NCBI RefSeq assembly: GCF_042186555.1
Contig: NC_133329.1
Coordinates: forward strand, 189,383,206-189,447,205
Origin: Aquarana catesbeiana
Taxonomy: Eukaryota; Chordata; Amphibia; Anura; Ranidae
DNA length: 64,000 bases
Direction: 5' to 3'
The notes under the pieces are model-generated. The model had not been told where the DNA came from. It saw only the letters and a program-made list of their open reading frames with translations, and searched no databases. A program made the translations under genes and the position numbers. This document shows positions 43,531-54,190 of the stretch, piece after piece (within the stretch, counting starts at the first letter, position 1; each line of letters begins with the position of its first letter).

Positions 43531-44470
43531 CTGGCTCTCTTCAGCAGTGCTGCTGCTTAGGTCCCAAACCTTGGCCTTTGGCTTTTGGTCCCCCAGAGTA
43601 CCTCACACAGTACCTCTGTGTTTCCAGTTGCAGCCCTCTAACAGCTCTCCTGGCTCTATTAGCACTCCTGACTCTTCTAGCCAATTCAGTTGTAGCACTC
43701 TGTTGCCTGGGACCTCTCCCTGGCCTCTCATTAAGGGTTCTCCTGACACCCAAGCTCTCTAACTCCTCTGAGGCTTCTCGATTCCCTCAATCCTCTGGAC
43801 TTGCCTAGTCATTTCAACTCTCTTTTTCCCAGAATCACTAAGCTGCCTCGACTCTGCCAGTCCTGGGACAAGGAATCCCTCCTCCTGCTGTCTCTTGAGT
43901 GGAGCACACCTGTCTCTGAATGGGGCTCTTCACTATGTCCAAGTCTTTCATTATAAGGGCTGAGTGCCCCTGCACTCACAGACTGGTGGTCTCCTGCAAG
44001 ACCTGGACACTGGGTTGGGGATTTCTTTCCTCCCAAAACTCTTTGAAAACTCCAAACTCTGAAACCCAATCCAGGAACACCAAAACCCAGAGAAAACTGT
44101 AAAACATTTCTCTCCACTCACAATTGATATTCTGGAGCACAGCACTCCGCTGACGTGTGAACTCTGTGTTCTTTTAGCTATTGTAAGGGGCATACCCAAG
44201 ATAAGTAATGGTTGATTGTAGAATAGGGATGTGAAGGAAGTGCCTTGTAAAGGGGATGGGAGGGTATCGCGCACTGAAACCAACAAGGAACACAGGTGAG
44301 TGGGCTGCCTAAATACACCCCTCCCCCAGCTCCTCCCATAAAGACCTGAGGTGTGCCCTGGTCAGCTTGTCGGTACGCCAAAAAGGAGGCAAAAATACCA
44401 GGAAAGGGAAAGCTGTTTTATTGGTATACATGACATTTATTGGGCAAGCTTGGTGAAGGCTTGCGACATC
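43531..44470. other. Unassigned, possibly the DIRS 3' flank
   Basis: No gene. C/T-rich text with CTCTCCTGG and CTGACTCTTC words. Because the DIRS recombinase ends at 44471 on the minus strand, the left terminal repeat of DIRS should lie here, but I could not define it. Confidence 0.35.
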
Positions 44471-45684
44471 CTAATCTGGAGATTCAGAACGTACCGTGTA
44501 CAGCAGGCAGATTTCCATCTGCCTAATCTTCTGATGACATGACTCGGCACCCCGTGCTGGGAGGCAGCCGAGGCTGCTCGGATCCAGAAGGAGTGCCCTG
44601 GAAAAATGGTTAGGGTTGAGGCCTAGATTAGCCAGGAGTATGCGAACATGTCTGATGAACTGGCTAGCTGTTAGTGGGCTGGAAGGAAAGGGCAACAATG
44701 GGCTGGAGCTAGACTGGCTCGGCAGGTGTGATAACAACTGGTCCAGAACCACTAATGAACAGCATTCATTGTGGGTCTGGAAGAATTTGATCCCAGTGCG
44801 GGACTGATGAGTTTTGGACACTGCCAGATGTAGGACAAAATGGTCTTGAAGGCAGGCCAGATGGCACCTGTGTAGCACTTGGCAGCCGGGGCCACTGTAA
44901 GTGAACTCACCGGGACATAGGAAGCCAGATAAGGCCAGGTAGAAAGCTGCTTGGATGATCAGGCTGGGCAGCAACCCAAAAGGGGACCATGACAGGATGG
45001 CTGACGTGTCCCCGAACGTGGAACTTGATATGGGCAAGCGTTTGCTACTGGCTATGGGATGATGTTTCTGGTTACCAAGCAGCAACGTTTCGAATGCATG
45101 GGTCACAAACAACGAGGGATTCCCAGGGGCTTGTAGGGAGAGGAAATGCTAGATGCCAGCTAGGTACAGTCTGACAGTGTTGTGGGCCAGGCTCAGATGA
45201 GTGTGGCAGTAAGACACGAAGGCCAGCACATGCTTGATGTGACCTGTACCCGTCCTGGGGCTAGTGGCTAGGAATTTGCTGTAGGCGTTCCAGGTGGTGC
45301 AGTAGGCCTTCAGCGCGTTGGTCGACAGTGACCGGTTTATGAGCAACGTGGCGTTGTGAAGGTGGTCTCTTAGCCGATCGAAGGCTGTGACCAAGGTACG
45401 ATAGGAAATGAGGTTGGGTCGGCTCCGGGTCTCTGTAAGAAATACAAAGGAAAATCGAGGTGGGACAGTGCATCTGCTGCGAGATTGCACTTGCCAGGTA
45501 TGCAAGTACAGTGCACATTGAAATTGTAGTGACGGGATATCAGCACCAGCCTGCGTAGGAAGGACATGATGGCCAGGGACTTGGACTTGCCTTTGTTGGC
45601 AGTCTCAGCCGTGGCTAAGTTGTCAGTGGAGAAGACCCCGGTCTGCCCCGCCCAGGTGTGTCCCCAGACCTGAGTTGCCATGAC
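44471..45684 (-). pseudogene. DIRS element: RNase H end and tyrosine recombinase
   Basis: DIRS retroelements integrate with a tyrosine recombinase instead of an integrase. The right part is the RNase H C-terminal half (VWGHTWAGQTGVFSTDN, CIPGKCNLAADALSHLDF). The SAM-like N-domain follows (STNALKAYCTTWNAYSKFL, HTHLSLAHNTVRLYLAGI), then the catalytic domain (AFYLALSGFLCPGEFT, SKTHQSRTGIKFF) and in a shifted frame GHSFWIRAAS and GRWKSACCTRYV. The likely catalytic Arg are changed: Cys in GFLCPGE and Trp in HSFW. The Tyr remains. Further breaks: TAG after YLAGI near 45147, a frameshift near 45450 and one near 44610. The right end at 45684 is an insertion border; the RNase H first half is at 54191. 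Confidence 0.85.
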
Positions 45685-45877
45685 CCCCAAATAAGGTTGT
45701 GGGACTTTAACGGCAACAGCATAATGTAAAAACAATTTTATTCCATAGAAAAATTTATATATGTATACAAAACATAAGCATAGTTAATAAACATAACACA
45801 GTGAACACAATAAAAAGCTGAAACACAGCTGTACTGATGTGCATTGGATAAAGATGCTTGTAATGTCTTCCACGAAG

Positions 45878-45935
45878 GCCTACGCGTTTCGGGACTGAAA
45901 CTGACCATCCCTTCGTCAAGGGCGACTCGTGGGAC
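45878..45935 (-). ncRNA. Hammerhead-like core, left arm copy
   Basis: Minus strand: TTGACGA, A, GGGA, loop, TCCC, GAAACGCGT. Stem II is four pairs. The base that should be the first C of CUGANGA is T, in this copy and in its partner at 53871. It may therefore be inactive, or the motif may be a relative only. Confidence 0.4.
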
Positions 45936-46016
45936 AAGCTCTTACTGTATGGTGAAATACAAGATTGGAAAAAATATAAATAACTACAACATTTTCTATC
46001 GCATAATATTGTCATA

Positions 46017-49000
46017 AAAGGGAAAAAAGTGTAGCGCTGTATTGTAATTATAAACATCAGTGTAAACATAAGTGTGAACCACCCATATATACACCTGCAA
46101 CCTGTGCTGCCGCTTTAGAAAGAAAGACAAAAAGTCTTATAATAGCACCATATATAAAAAATTAGATAAAAATTTAAACCACCAAACAGAATGTTAGTCC
46201 TAGTTGTGGACCATGTGATTATACCAAAATAATCCCATAAATGTCAAAAAAATATTGAGCATGTACAATAAAACTTTTAAGTGAGATAGAAAGCAAATCT
46301 CTGGGCTATTGAACAGTTCATCCACTCATACAGATGGTTCTTAAGGCATGGATATGGATCTTGCCGTGGTATCTATTCACATCCAGAGTGATCTTTCATG
46401 TATACATCAGGGTGGGAAGTAAAGTGAAATACCCTTACCAGAAATGGTGGACTCACAGGCCGTTGGCGGTGAGTTGTATAGGCTTTCACCGTTTATACGG
46501 TAAGGTTACAGCTGTCCTCGATCAGTAATGAAAGGTTCAGGAAGGTCCCACGACCTGCGATCTTTACCGATGGAATCGGGTTCACCCGGAAGAGGGAGCA
46601 AGAATCCGAGCAGTACCATAGGGTCCTCTTCCAATGATCATTCGCCTGATCTTACTCGTATATAATCGGGAAAAAAAGGGAAAAACGCCTCCACATAGCA
46701 TAAAATCCAAGTAATTTTATTGTATTGATAAAAAATTCCAATAAAATCAGGTTAAAATCAAAGTTCATATGAACAAAAAGCAAATCTAGCGCAGTAAAAT
46801 TAGATGGCTGTGGTAGCGTCACACGCCCAACGCGTTTCGTCTACCAAGACTTCAACTGGGGTAAGGCTAACCTGCCATCCACTGCGCTTTTTATCTAAAA
46901 ATGCCAGAAATTCCATTGGGGACACCTATGCGGTGTGACTTCCGGGTTTTACGTGTCATGTGACTAACCTTCTGGTCACGTGACTGAAACTGAGCCAATC
47001 TGTATCAGTTTTCTGTGTCCTGTGACTTTCCTCCAGTCACGTGACTAGATTGAGCCAATCATGGGAGGAGAGGTCGCTGTTATACCAAGCCTCCTTCTGA
47101 TATTCACATCCTCCCAATGATAGCTGGAGATGGCTGGCACATGGCTAACGCGTCATCACGTCCGGGCGCGGTGACGCGGTTTACCATCCGCCCCATACTC
47201 CCAATGATAGTCACGAGACTGGCGCATCATCCGAGTGTGATGACACGGTTTCCCATCTATCAGCGTTCATCACGTCTAAACGTGATGACGCAGGTACACC
47301 TTCTGACAAAGCCTAACTTCCCTCCTGTCTTCCACTCATATCGCTCTCTGTATTGTTTGCGTGGTTAAGATCACATGACCACGACATCTTCTGTCACTAT
47401 GACGGCGCACCAAACATTACCAGAGAGGAAGCAATCATTGGGATGCAGGGTAGAGGAGGTTATAAGGCTTGTTGTATAAAAAACGAAGGTTGTACGGCTT
47501 ATTGTAAAAAACAAAAATGTGCAATATAACCCCTATTAGAGTTACATATAGTTGTCATGTCACACTGGTTCCCCTATGTTTACATATATGTATATTATTC
47601 TAAAAACATATACATATATCATACGGTAATGTATAGAAAACCTATTTAATCTTGAATAATAAAAAATAAAAAATATTGAAAAAATATAGTATTTAAAAAT
47701 TCCATACTTATGATAGTGGATCCTGTGGGGCCCACATCAGAGTATGTATCAGGTAGCACATCTCACGTGAACTTTCTTATCAAAGACATCTCTCTCTTGG
47801 AGATGGCACATGCGATTCTTACCCGCCAACAATAGAGCACTAATCTTAATGTCTTAGTAATTTAACTGACAGGTAGAACTGTTATACAAAATGGTATAAC
47901 AAATATTATAAAAAAGATATAAGAAGATGATACAGTAGGGGTCTTTATAAGAATATGGTATTATAAAAGAGGTAGCAATCATTAATTAGATCAACATACT
48001 AAATGAACCAATGTCTACTAGTATGAATTGGAAGCTATAATAGAAGGACTCAGAATAAACTTCTACTTCTTGGTTTATGAACGCATTGATATCCCACTCG
48101 ATGTTTAAACCGTGGGGCATATAACATGTTATTTGGTGTATCCACCACGTTTCAAGTCTGGATACCCCCCTCACGTTTGATCCTCCTCTCCAGTGTGGTA
48201 CAAATTTATCTATGATCTGGAAGGTGGTACCCATTGGGTTCCGATCATGACAAAGTGCATAGTGTTTAGGCACACTGTGGTTGGTTCATCCCTTTTTAAT
48301 TGCTGTAATGTGTTCTTTTACCCTTGTGGTGAAATTGCGTATTGTCCGACCAATGTATTACTTCTTACAAGGACAGGTGATAAGGTACACAATATATTTA
48401 GTTTTACATGTGGCAAATTGTTTCATCCTATATTCCTTGCCTGTAGTCATAGAATTGAATGTTTCTATTTTGCGTGCTTTACAGGCATTCCATTTACATA
48501 CTGTGCATTTACGACAGGGATAGAATCCCTTCATGTTATGGAAAAATGATGTTGTACCTGGGGGATCGATCACGTTTGGTGCAATCTGACCTTTAATTGA
48601 TGGAGCACCCCTAAATATAGTGGCCACCCGCTCGGGTAGTAGGGGGCCCAAAACTGAGTCATTTTTTAATATTCTCCAATGTTTCCTAATAATTTCTTTG
48701 ATTTGTTTGTGTTGGGTGGAAAAGCTCGTCAAAAAGGACCACTTATGTTTAGATTCAATTGTTTTTTTACTTTTTTTAGGTTGCACTGTCAGTAAAGAAG
48801 CACGGTCTATAAGAGCCACTTGTCGAATCTCCTCATTGATTTGAGAGGTATCATAACCCTTTTCACAAAAACGTGATTTTAGCATTTCTGCCTGTTGAAA
48901 ATAATCTGAAAGATGGGAGCAATTTCGTCTTATCCTCATTAGTTGTCTCTTGGGGACAGATCTTAGCCATGCTTCATGATGGCAGCTATCCATCGGAATA

Positions 49001-51494
49001 TATCCGTTACGGTCCGTTGTCTTAAAAAAGGTTTTTGTAACAAGATAGCCATTATTAGATATAATCTCCAAATCCAAAAATGGATCCTCGACCGACTTGC
49101 TTCATGAGTCAAATGGATCCCCACTTGGTTATCGTTCAAAGTAGCCATGAACGAATCTAGGGATTCCATACTGCCCCTCCATAGGAGGAGGATGTCGTCT
49201 ATGTACCTAGCCCACAGAGCTAACTGTGGGGGGTTTAAAGCATAGACGACATCCTCCTCCCATTTGACCATGAAAATGTTTGCCAGGCTGGGGGCAAATT
49301 TAGCCCCCATAGCCACTCCCCTTGTCTGTAAATAAAAATGATTATCATACCAAAAGTAATTAGAACTTGTGGCAAATTTTAATAAATCTATGATAAATTT
49401 TTTTTGTGTTCGAGGAATGGTCCTGTCTCTTGAGAGGAACAGTTCTACAGCTCCCAGGCCCAAGTTTTGGGTTATGCAAGTGTACAGGGACGTAACGTCC
49501 GCGGTAACTAATATTAAATTGTTACTATCCGTGATCTGTTGTAATTTTATTATAGTATCCCTTGTATCCTTGAGAAAAGAGGGAGTGGCTTGGACTATAG
49601 GTTGAAGGAAAAAGTCTATGTATTTCCCTATCCGGGAAGTTATGGAATTAATGCCACTGATGATCGGGCGCCCTGGAGGGTGTGTCGCATTCTTGTGGAC
49701 CTTTGGCAGGTAATACATTATAGGAATTCGCGGTGCGACAGGAACCAAATCATTTTTTTCTTTTTTGTCCAGGATACCCAACTGAGAGCCAGTATCTACT
49801 AGGTCAATTAGCATCTTTTTATACTCTGAGGTCGGGTTTTTTGGGAGGCGGCGATATGTCTCAGAATCATTAAGGATCCTGGTCATTTCACTGTGGTAGT
49901 CACTCTTATCAAGAATGACTACCCCTCCCCCTTTATCCGCGGGACGGATGATAAGATCTTTCTGCTCGCATAAAGATTTTAATCCTATTCTCAACCTCGG
50001 ATCATTATATGTTCTTTTGTGTGGAAGATCTTCGAGGTCCTTCAGTACTAAATCTCTAAACACCTTTATTGAGGGTGCTGTAGGGAGTGGGGGGTTGAAT
50101 AATGATGGGTTACTCAACCCTGAATGCACAGTATGAGTAGTTATTTGTGGATGAGAAAATCTGCTCGGATTTGAAACAATATACCTTTGGATATTTAATT
50201 TACGCACATATTTGTGTATATCGATAAATGTGGAAAACTTATTCAATTTCTTTGGGGGTGCGAATTTGCGAATTTCAGACCTTTATCTAGGACGATTTTT
50301 TCAGCTTCTGTAAAGGTCACCTTGCTTAGATTGAAAATGCCTTTGTTTTCTATGACCGCTTTCTTTTTCCTGGCGCGCCGCCCCCCTCTGGTGCCCCGTT
50401 TTGTACTCCATTGCGTTGGAGGTTTTCTGTTTCCTTGTGAAAACCCTCCATTACTGGGGGTCTGGGTAACCGTTGGTTGTAATTAAACGGAGACCTGTCC
50501 GGGTATTCATTCTCCCTATCTCTATAAGAGTATTGAGAATTATAATTTCTATTCTGTTCTTCTCTTAATGGTGAGAACCTATTGTAGGTCCGGAGGGGTG
50601 TTCTTTGGGGGTAGGGTTGATAATGGTAATACTCATTGTAACTCGTATGTCTCCTTTGTGTTGAAGAGTCTCGTGGGCCTTGTTCATGGTAAGATGAACG
50701 GTCTCCGTTCCTCTTGCTTCTACCTCTCCCCTTTTTACCTCTACCTCCATAGTGGGGGACTGGACTCCTATAATAAGGTATGGGTGTATGGGGACCATAT
50801 GTATGTTGAACATTGTGTTCCACCCTTCTGGATGGGGGGGGAGCCGAGGGTACCTCCACAGATCTTACATTGGATGTGGTTGTCACCTCCATCGGATTCT
50901 GTGTGGTAGCCACGGCACTCTTCTCCTGCTCTTTATTTTGCCAGTTAAAGACATTTCCTGTTTTGTAATCATTAGTATCCCTACTGTATTTCTTCTGCTT
51001 CTTGATTTTTTGTTCCCATTCTTCTTTTTCTAAATGATTCTTTAAATTTGTGGAAAGACTAGTGTATTCTACAGAAGATTTATGTGGAAGTAATTTATCC
51101 CTTATTTCTTTGATTTCTTTATCAATCGAGATTCTCCTTGCCCACTTTCTGTCTATAAGAAAACTCAGCAAATATTTTTTTGACATTTATGGGATTATTT
51201 TGGTATAATCACATAGTCCACAACTAGGACTAACATTCTGTTTGGTGGTTTAATTTTTATCTAATTTTTTATATATGGTGCTATTATAAGACTTTTTGTC
51301 TTTCTTTCTAGAGCGGCAGCACAGGTTGCAGGTGTATATATGGGTGGTTCACACTTATGTTTACACTGATGTTTATAATTACAATACAGCGCTACACTTT
51401 TTTCCCTTTTATCTGTATACACAATTAGTCTAATTGGTAGTGTTGGCAGCTTGATATATATTGAGTTGGCGCAGTAGTTTTTCTCTACACTCAC
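46017..51494 (-). mobile_element. Penelope-like element, copy 3 (PLE3)
   Basis: 5.48 kb on the minus strand with ATAATATTGTCAT at 46004-46016 and 51495-51507, a 13-bp target duplication. The empty site is kept in the opposite arm near 53775-53787. The left (3') end, 46017-46256, is an inverted copy of the 5' region 51171-51412 with about three differences in 240 bp. A hammerhead-like word (GTCT-loop-AGACGAAACGCG) is in the tail near 46815-46850 on the minus strand. It is a different PLE lineage from PLE1/PLE2. Confidence 0.85.
47986..51186 (-). pseudogene. PLE3 reverse transcriptase and GIY-YIG endonuclease
   Basis: The N-terminal frame 51186-50350 is basic and Tyr/Arg-rich after a helical start (MSKKYLLSFLIDRKW). 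The RT frame 50246-48963 is the most complete in the window: KGGGVVILDKSDY, YLPKVHKNATHPPGRPIISG, LVTADVTSLYTCI, TRGVAMGAKFAPSLANIFM, ARYIDDILLLW with both Asp. Then 49077-48358 with FYPCRKCTVCKW and the start of GIY-YIG (YIVYLITCPCKK), and 48357-47986 with YIGRTIRNFTTRVKEH and a Trp-containing C-terminus. Breaks: a frameshift near 50350, an 8-bp tandem duplication AAATTCGC at about 50261-50276, a 1-nt change near 49105, in-frame TAA at 48358-48360 inside the GIY-YIG core and TGA about 26 codons further on. Few lesions, so a fairly young copy. Confidence 0.9.
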
Positions 51495-51507
51495 ATAATA
51501 TTGTCAT

Positions 51508-51760
51508 AGCATTGCATAGAGAACATGAAGTCTATGAAACCAAAACAAGAGAAACAGCCTACCCAAACATGACAGTGTTGGACCACCCATTGCCCAAATC
51601 ACGGTGGCAGATATGTCAAAACCACCCACGGATCCAAAAACCGGAGCCTGGGTGTGTGTGGTTGGCCCCACTCTGCCCACACTGATCCACCTTCAAAAAA
51701 AAAAAAAAGAGACACCGAATCACGGAGCCCGTCCAAGAGCGTACTGTGTCAGGAAGGCAC
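51508..51760 (+). repeat. Left inverted arm, second part, with GIY-YIG leader sense on plus
   Basis: Reverse complement of 53530-53787. It reads ADMSKPPTDPKTGAWV on the plus strand and then breaks at the T/A-rich junction 51762. It shows that the endonuclease leader of PLE4 exists twice in opposite orientation. Confidence 0.85.
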
Positions 51761-53111
51761 AGACCCAAGTGGATATCTGAAAAGGATAATAAAAAATATG
51801 GTATTCAATTAAAGATTATCTAAGTCAAAAATGTCAGTCCAAAGGTCATAGTCGGCTCAGTAAATAGTATCATACCTGAGTGCTAAAAAGTATACAGTGG
51901 TGAATCTAGGGCAAGTAGAAAAAAGGGGGCTATATAAAGGGAGTGTGGGGTACCAATTGAATGGTCATTGATTAGCTCGCATGAACATATTGATCTTTAC
52001 ACCAGCAGAGTCTGCAAACAAACAGAGAGAGTGCTGTGTGAGAGAAGGTAAATCAATGTAAAGTAAGTAAAGTGCCTGGACTTATATAAAGCAACAAGGC
52101 AAAAGCTTACATACCGGTATAAGGCTCTATAGTTAGTGGGCGTCAGATCATGCAGCATCTATGTCCAAACAGGTCGCCTCCGTTCAGGGCAATGACAGAC
52201 TGACACTGATCACTGCAGCATTTAAAAGACTGAGAGGGGAGGGGTCGGGCGTGACACTGATCTGTAAATTAGCATAGATCACGTCAATTAGCATGGAAGA
52301 GGGCAAAGAAAAAGGGACCTCCAGGTGAGAGTGATTTCGCGGCGACACCGCACTCTCTGCGGCATCCCCACATTCTCACTCCAACCAGAATTAGCCCAGA
52401 ACTCCTCCCACTCTTCTGTGAGAGGTGACAGAGCGCAGCCAACTGTATCTTAGCAGCCAGGAGCGTCGTAACAATATAATAGCCAGCTACATACTAAGAC
52501 CACAGGATAGGAGGATCATGTCAAGCACAGATGCATCCATGGTTCTCCATGTTTACTATGTGAACATATTAAACAAAAAAGGGGACCTACTGTATATTCA
52601 GAGCTTTTGGAAATAGGGGGCAACATGTAAAAGGTGTCAAACAGAACGGGGGGGGGACCCCGAGCCATCACTGCACGGCGCACCCCACAGGCATAAGCCT
52701 GAGAGGTGGGTCATGCAGCGGCGACCCACCGACGCAGAGAGGGCGGCCGAGCCAGGCATCTAGATGCCCGCAAGGACGCCACATGAAAAAGGCCCCCCAA
52801 GAGGGACACAGAGTCCCTGGGAGGCCCCCCTGCGCCGGGCGGGGCAAAGAGGGGCCAACAGATGTACCCGAACATATAGTGTGCCATAACCGGACATGGC
52901 AATGAGAAATCCAACAACTGCAGGGCATGAAAACAGGTCAAATGTAACATCATCAAGGAACTAAAACACGATGAGCAGGTCAGGGGTAGACAAATCTAAG
53001 TAGATGGTTTAAACATAACATTACACAGGTGACCAACCTAAATTGGATGATCGGACAGTGTGTTAGATCAAAAGAGGGGGGGGAGAGGGGGAGGAACCAC
53101 GATATAGGAGA
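51761..53111 (-). mobile_element. PLE4 noncoding tail
   Basis: Lies 3' of the GIY-YIG gene scrap on the minus strand and up to the left arm. Noncoding, GC-rich at 52650-52850, AT-rich elsewhere. No hammerhead-like core was found in it. Confidence 0.5.
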
Positions 53112-53678
53112 CTATAGATCTTTCTCACATTCTCCTGATGCAAACCCCTCTAAAAATGGCCTATAGCTAAGTTGTTCATTTAGGCCCGGGGGCGAGGTGG
53201 CAGCAAGGTCAACAATCCAACGGACTTCCCGTTGTAAGAGGACCTTGTTCCAGTCCCCGCCCCTGGGGTTGGGATGGATTCTATCCAGGATAAAAAATTG
53301 AATTCCTGGAAAGATCCCATGATGTTCATGAATTACGTGCCTTCCCAGAGGGAGATCTGGGCTTGCCTTTTTCATGGAAGTGATGTGCCTGGAGGCTCGC
53401 AGGGAGAACTTCAGTTTGGTCTTCCCAACGTAGAAACGTTGGCACTGACAGGTAAGAAGGTATATCGCCCCCTCGGTCTTGCAGTTGAAAAAATGATGGG
53501 GTTGGTATGGTCGGCCATTGGGGAGAATGGCACAGAATGACACAGTACCCTCTTGAACGGGCTCCGTGATTCGGTGTCTCTTTTTTTGGGGGTGGATCAG
53601 TGTGGGCAGAGTGGGGCCAACCACACACACCCAGGCTCCGGTTTTTGGATCTGTGGGTGGTTTTGACATATCCGCCAC
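53112..53678 (-). pseudogene. PLE4 GIY-YIG endonuclease domain, 5'-truncated
   Basis: One open frame of 188 codons. It contains FCAILPNGRPYQPHHFFNCKT, the GIY-YIG core AIYLLTCQCQRFYVGKTKLK, LRASRHITSM, PLGRHVIHEHHG and GGDWNKVLLQREVRWI, ending EGFASGECEKDL. It is clearly related to the PLE1 C-terminus (GRHVARQHN, GGDWNKILLQQEMRWI, FLEGFRSGKTD). The RT is missing, because upstream sequence turns into the inverted arm. The reading frame itself is undamaged over the domain. Confidence 0.85.
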
Positions 53679-53870
53679 CGTGATTTGGGCAATGGGTGCT
53701 CCAACACTGTCATGTTTGGGTAGGCTGTTTCTCTTGTTTTGGTTTCATAGACTTCATGTTCTCTATGCAATGCTATGACAATATTATGCGATAGAAAATG
53801 TTGTAGTTATTTATATTTTTTCCAATCTTGTATTTCACCATACAGTAAGAGCTTGTCCCACGAGTCGCCC

Positions 53871-53910
53871 TTGACGAAGGGATGGTCAGTTTCAGTCCCG
53901 AAACGCGTAG
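53871..53910 (+). ncRNA. Hammerhead-like core, right arm copy
   Basis: TTGACGA at 53871-53877, A, GGGA at 53879-53882, loop, TCCC at 53896-53899, GAAAC at 53900-53904, GCGTAGG. Same as the copy at 45878-45935 in inverse orientation. The first base of the CUGANGA box is T. Confidence 0.4.
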
Positions 53911-54190
53911 GCCTTCGTGGAAGACATTACAAGCATCTTTATCCAATGCACATCAGTACAGCTGTGTTTCAGCTTTTTATTGTGTTCACTGTGTTATGTT
54001 TATTAACTATGCTTATGTTTTGTTGTTTTGTATACGTATATAAATTTTTCTATGGAATAAAATTGTTTTTACATTACGCTGTTGCCGTTAAAGTCCCACA
54101 ACCTTATTTGGGGGTATTTTTTTCACCTATCAATCTACGGATGTTGGCAACATGCATGATCTAGCTGGATGGTAACCTTTTTCTATTAGT

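Larger units (their letters stand above)
45685..54190. mobile_element. 8.5-kb PLE composite inserted in DIRS (5-bp duplication)
   Basis: ATGAC at 45680-45684 and again at 54191-54195 flank the block. Removing the block joins the DIRS RNase H frame without a gap (ELYPIV on the right, ATQVWGHTW on the left). The block starts and ends with inverted arms: 45685-46016 plus 51508-51760 pair with 53530-54111. PLE3 sits in the left arm. A 79-bp tail (54112-54190) follows the right arm. Confidence 0.85.

Noticed and set aside
54112..54190. tRNA or snRNA gene at the right end of the PLE composite
   Set aside because: No cloverleaf or A/B box could be drawn.
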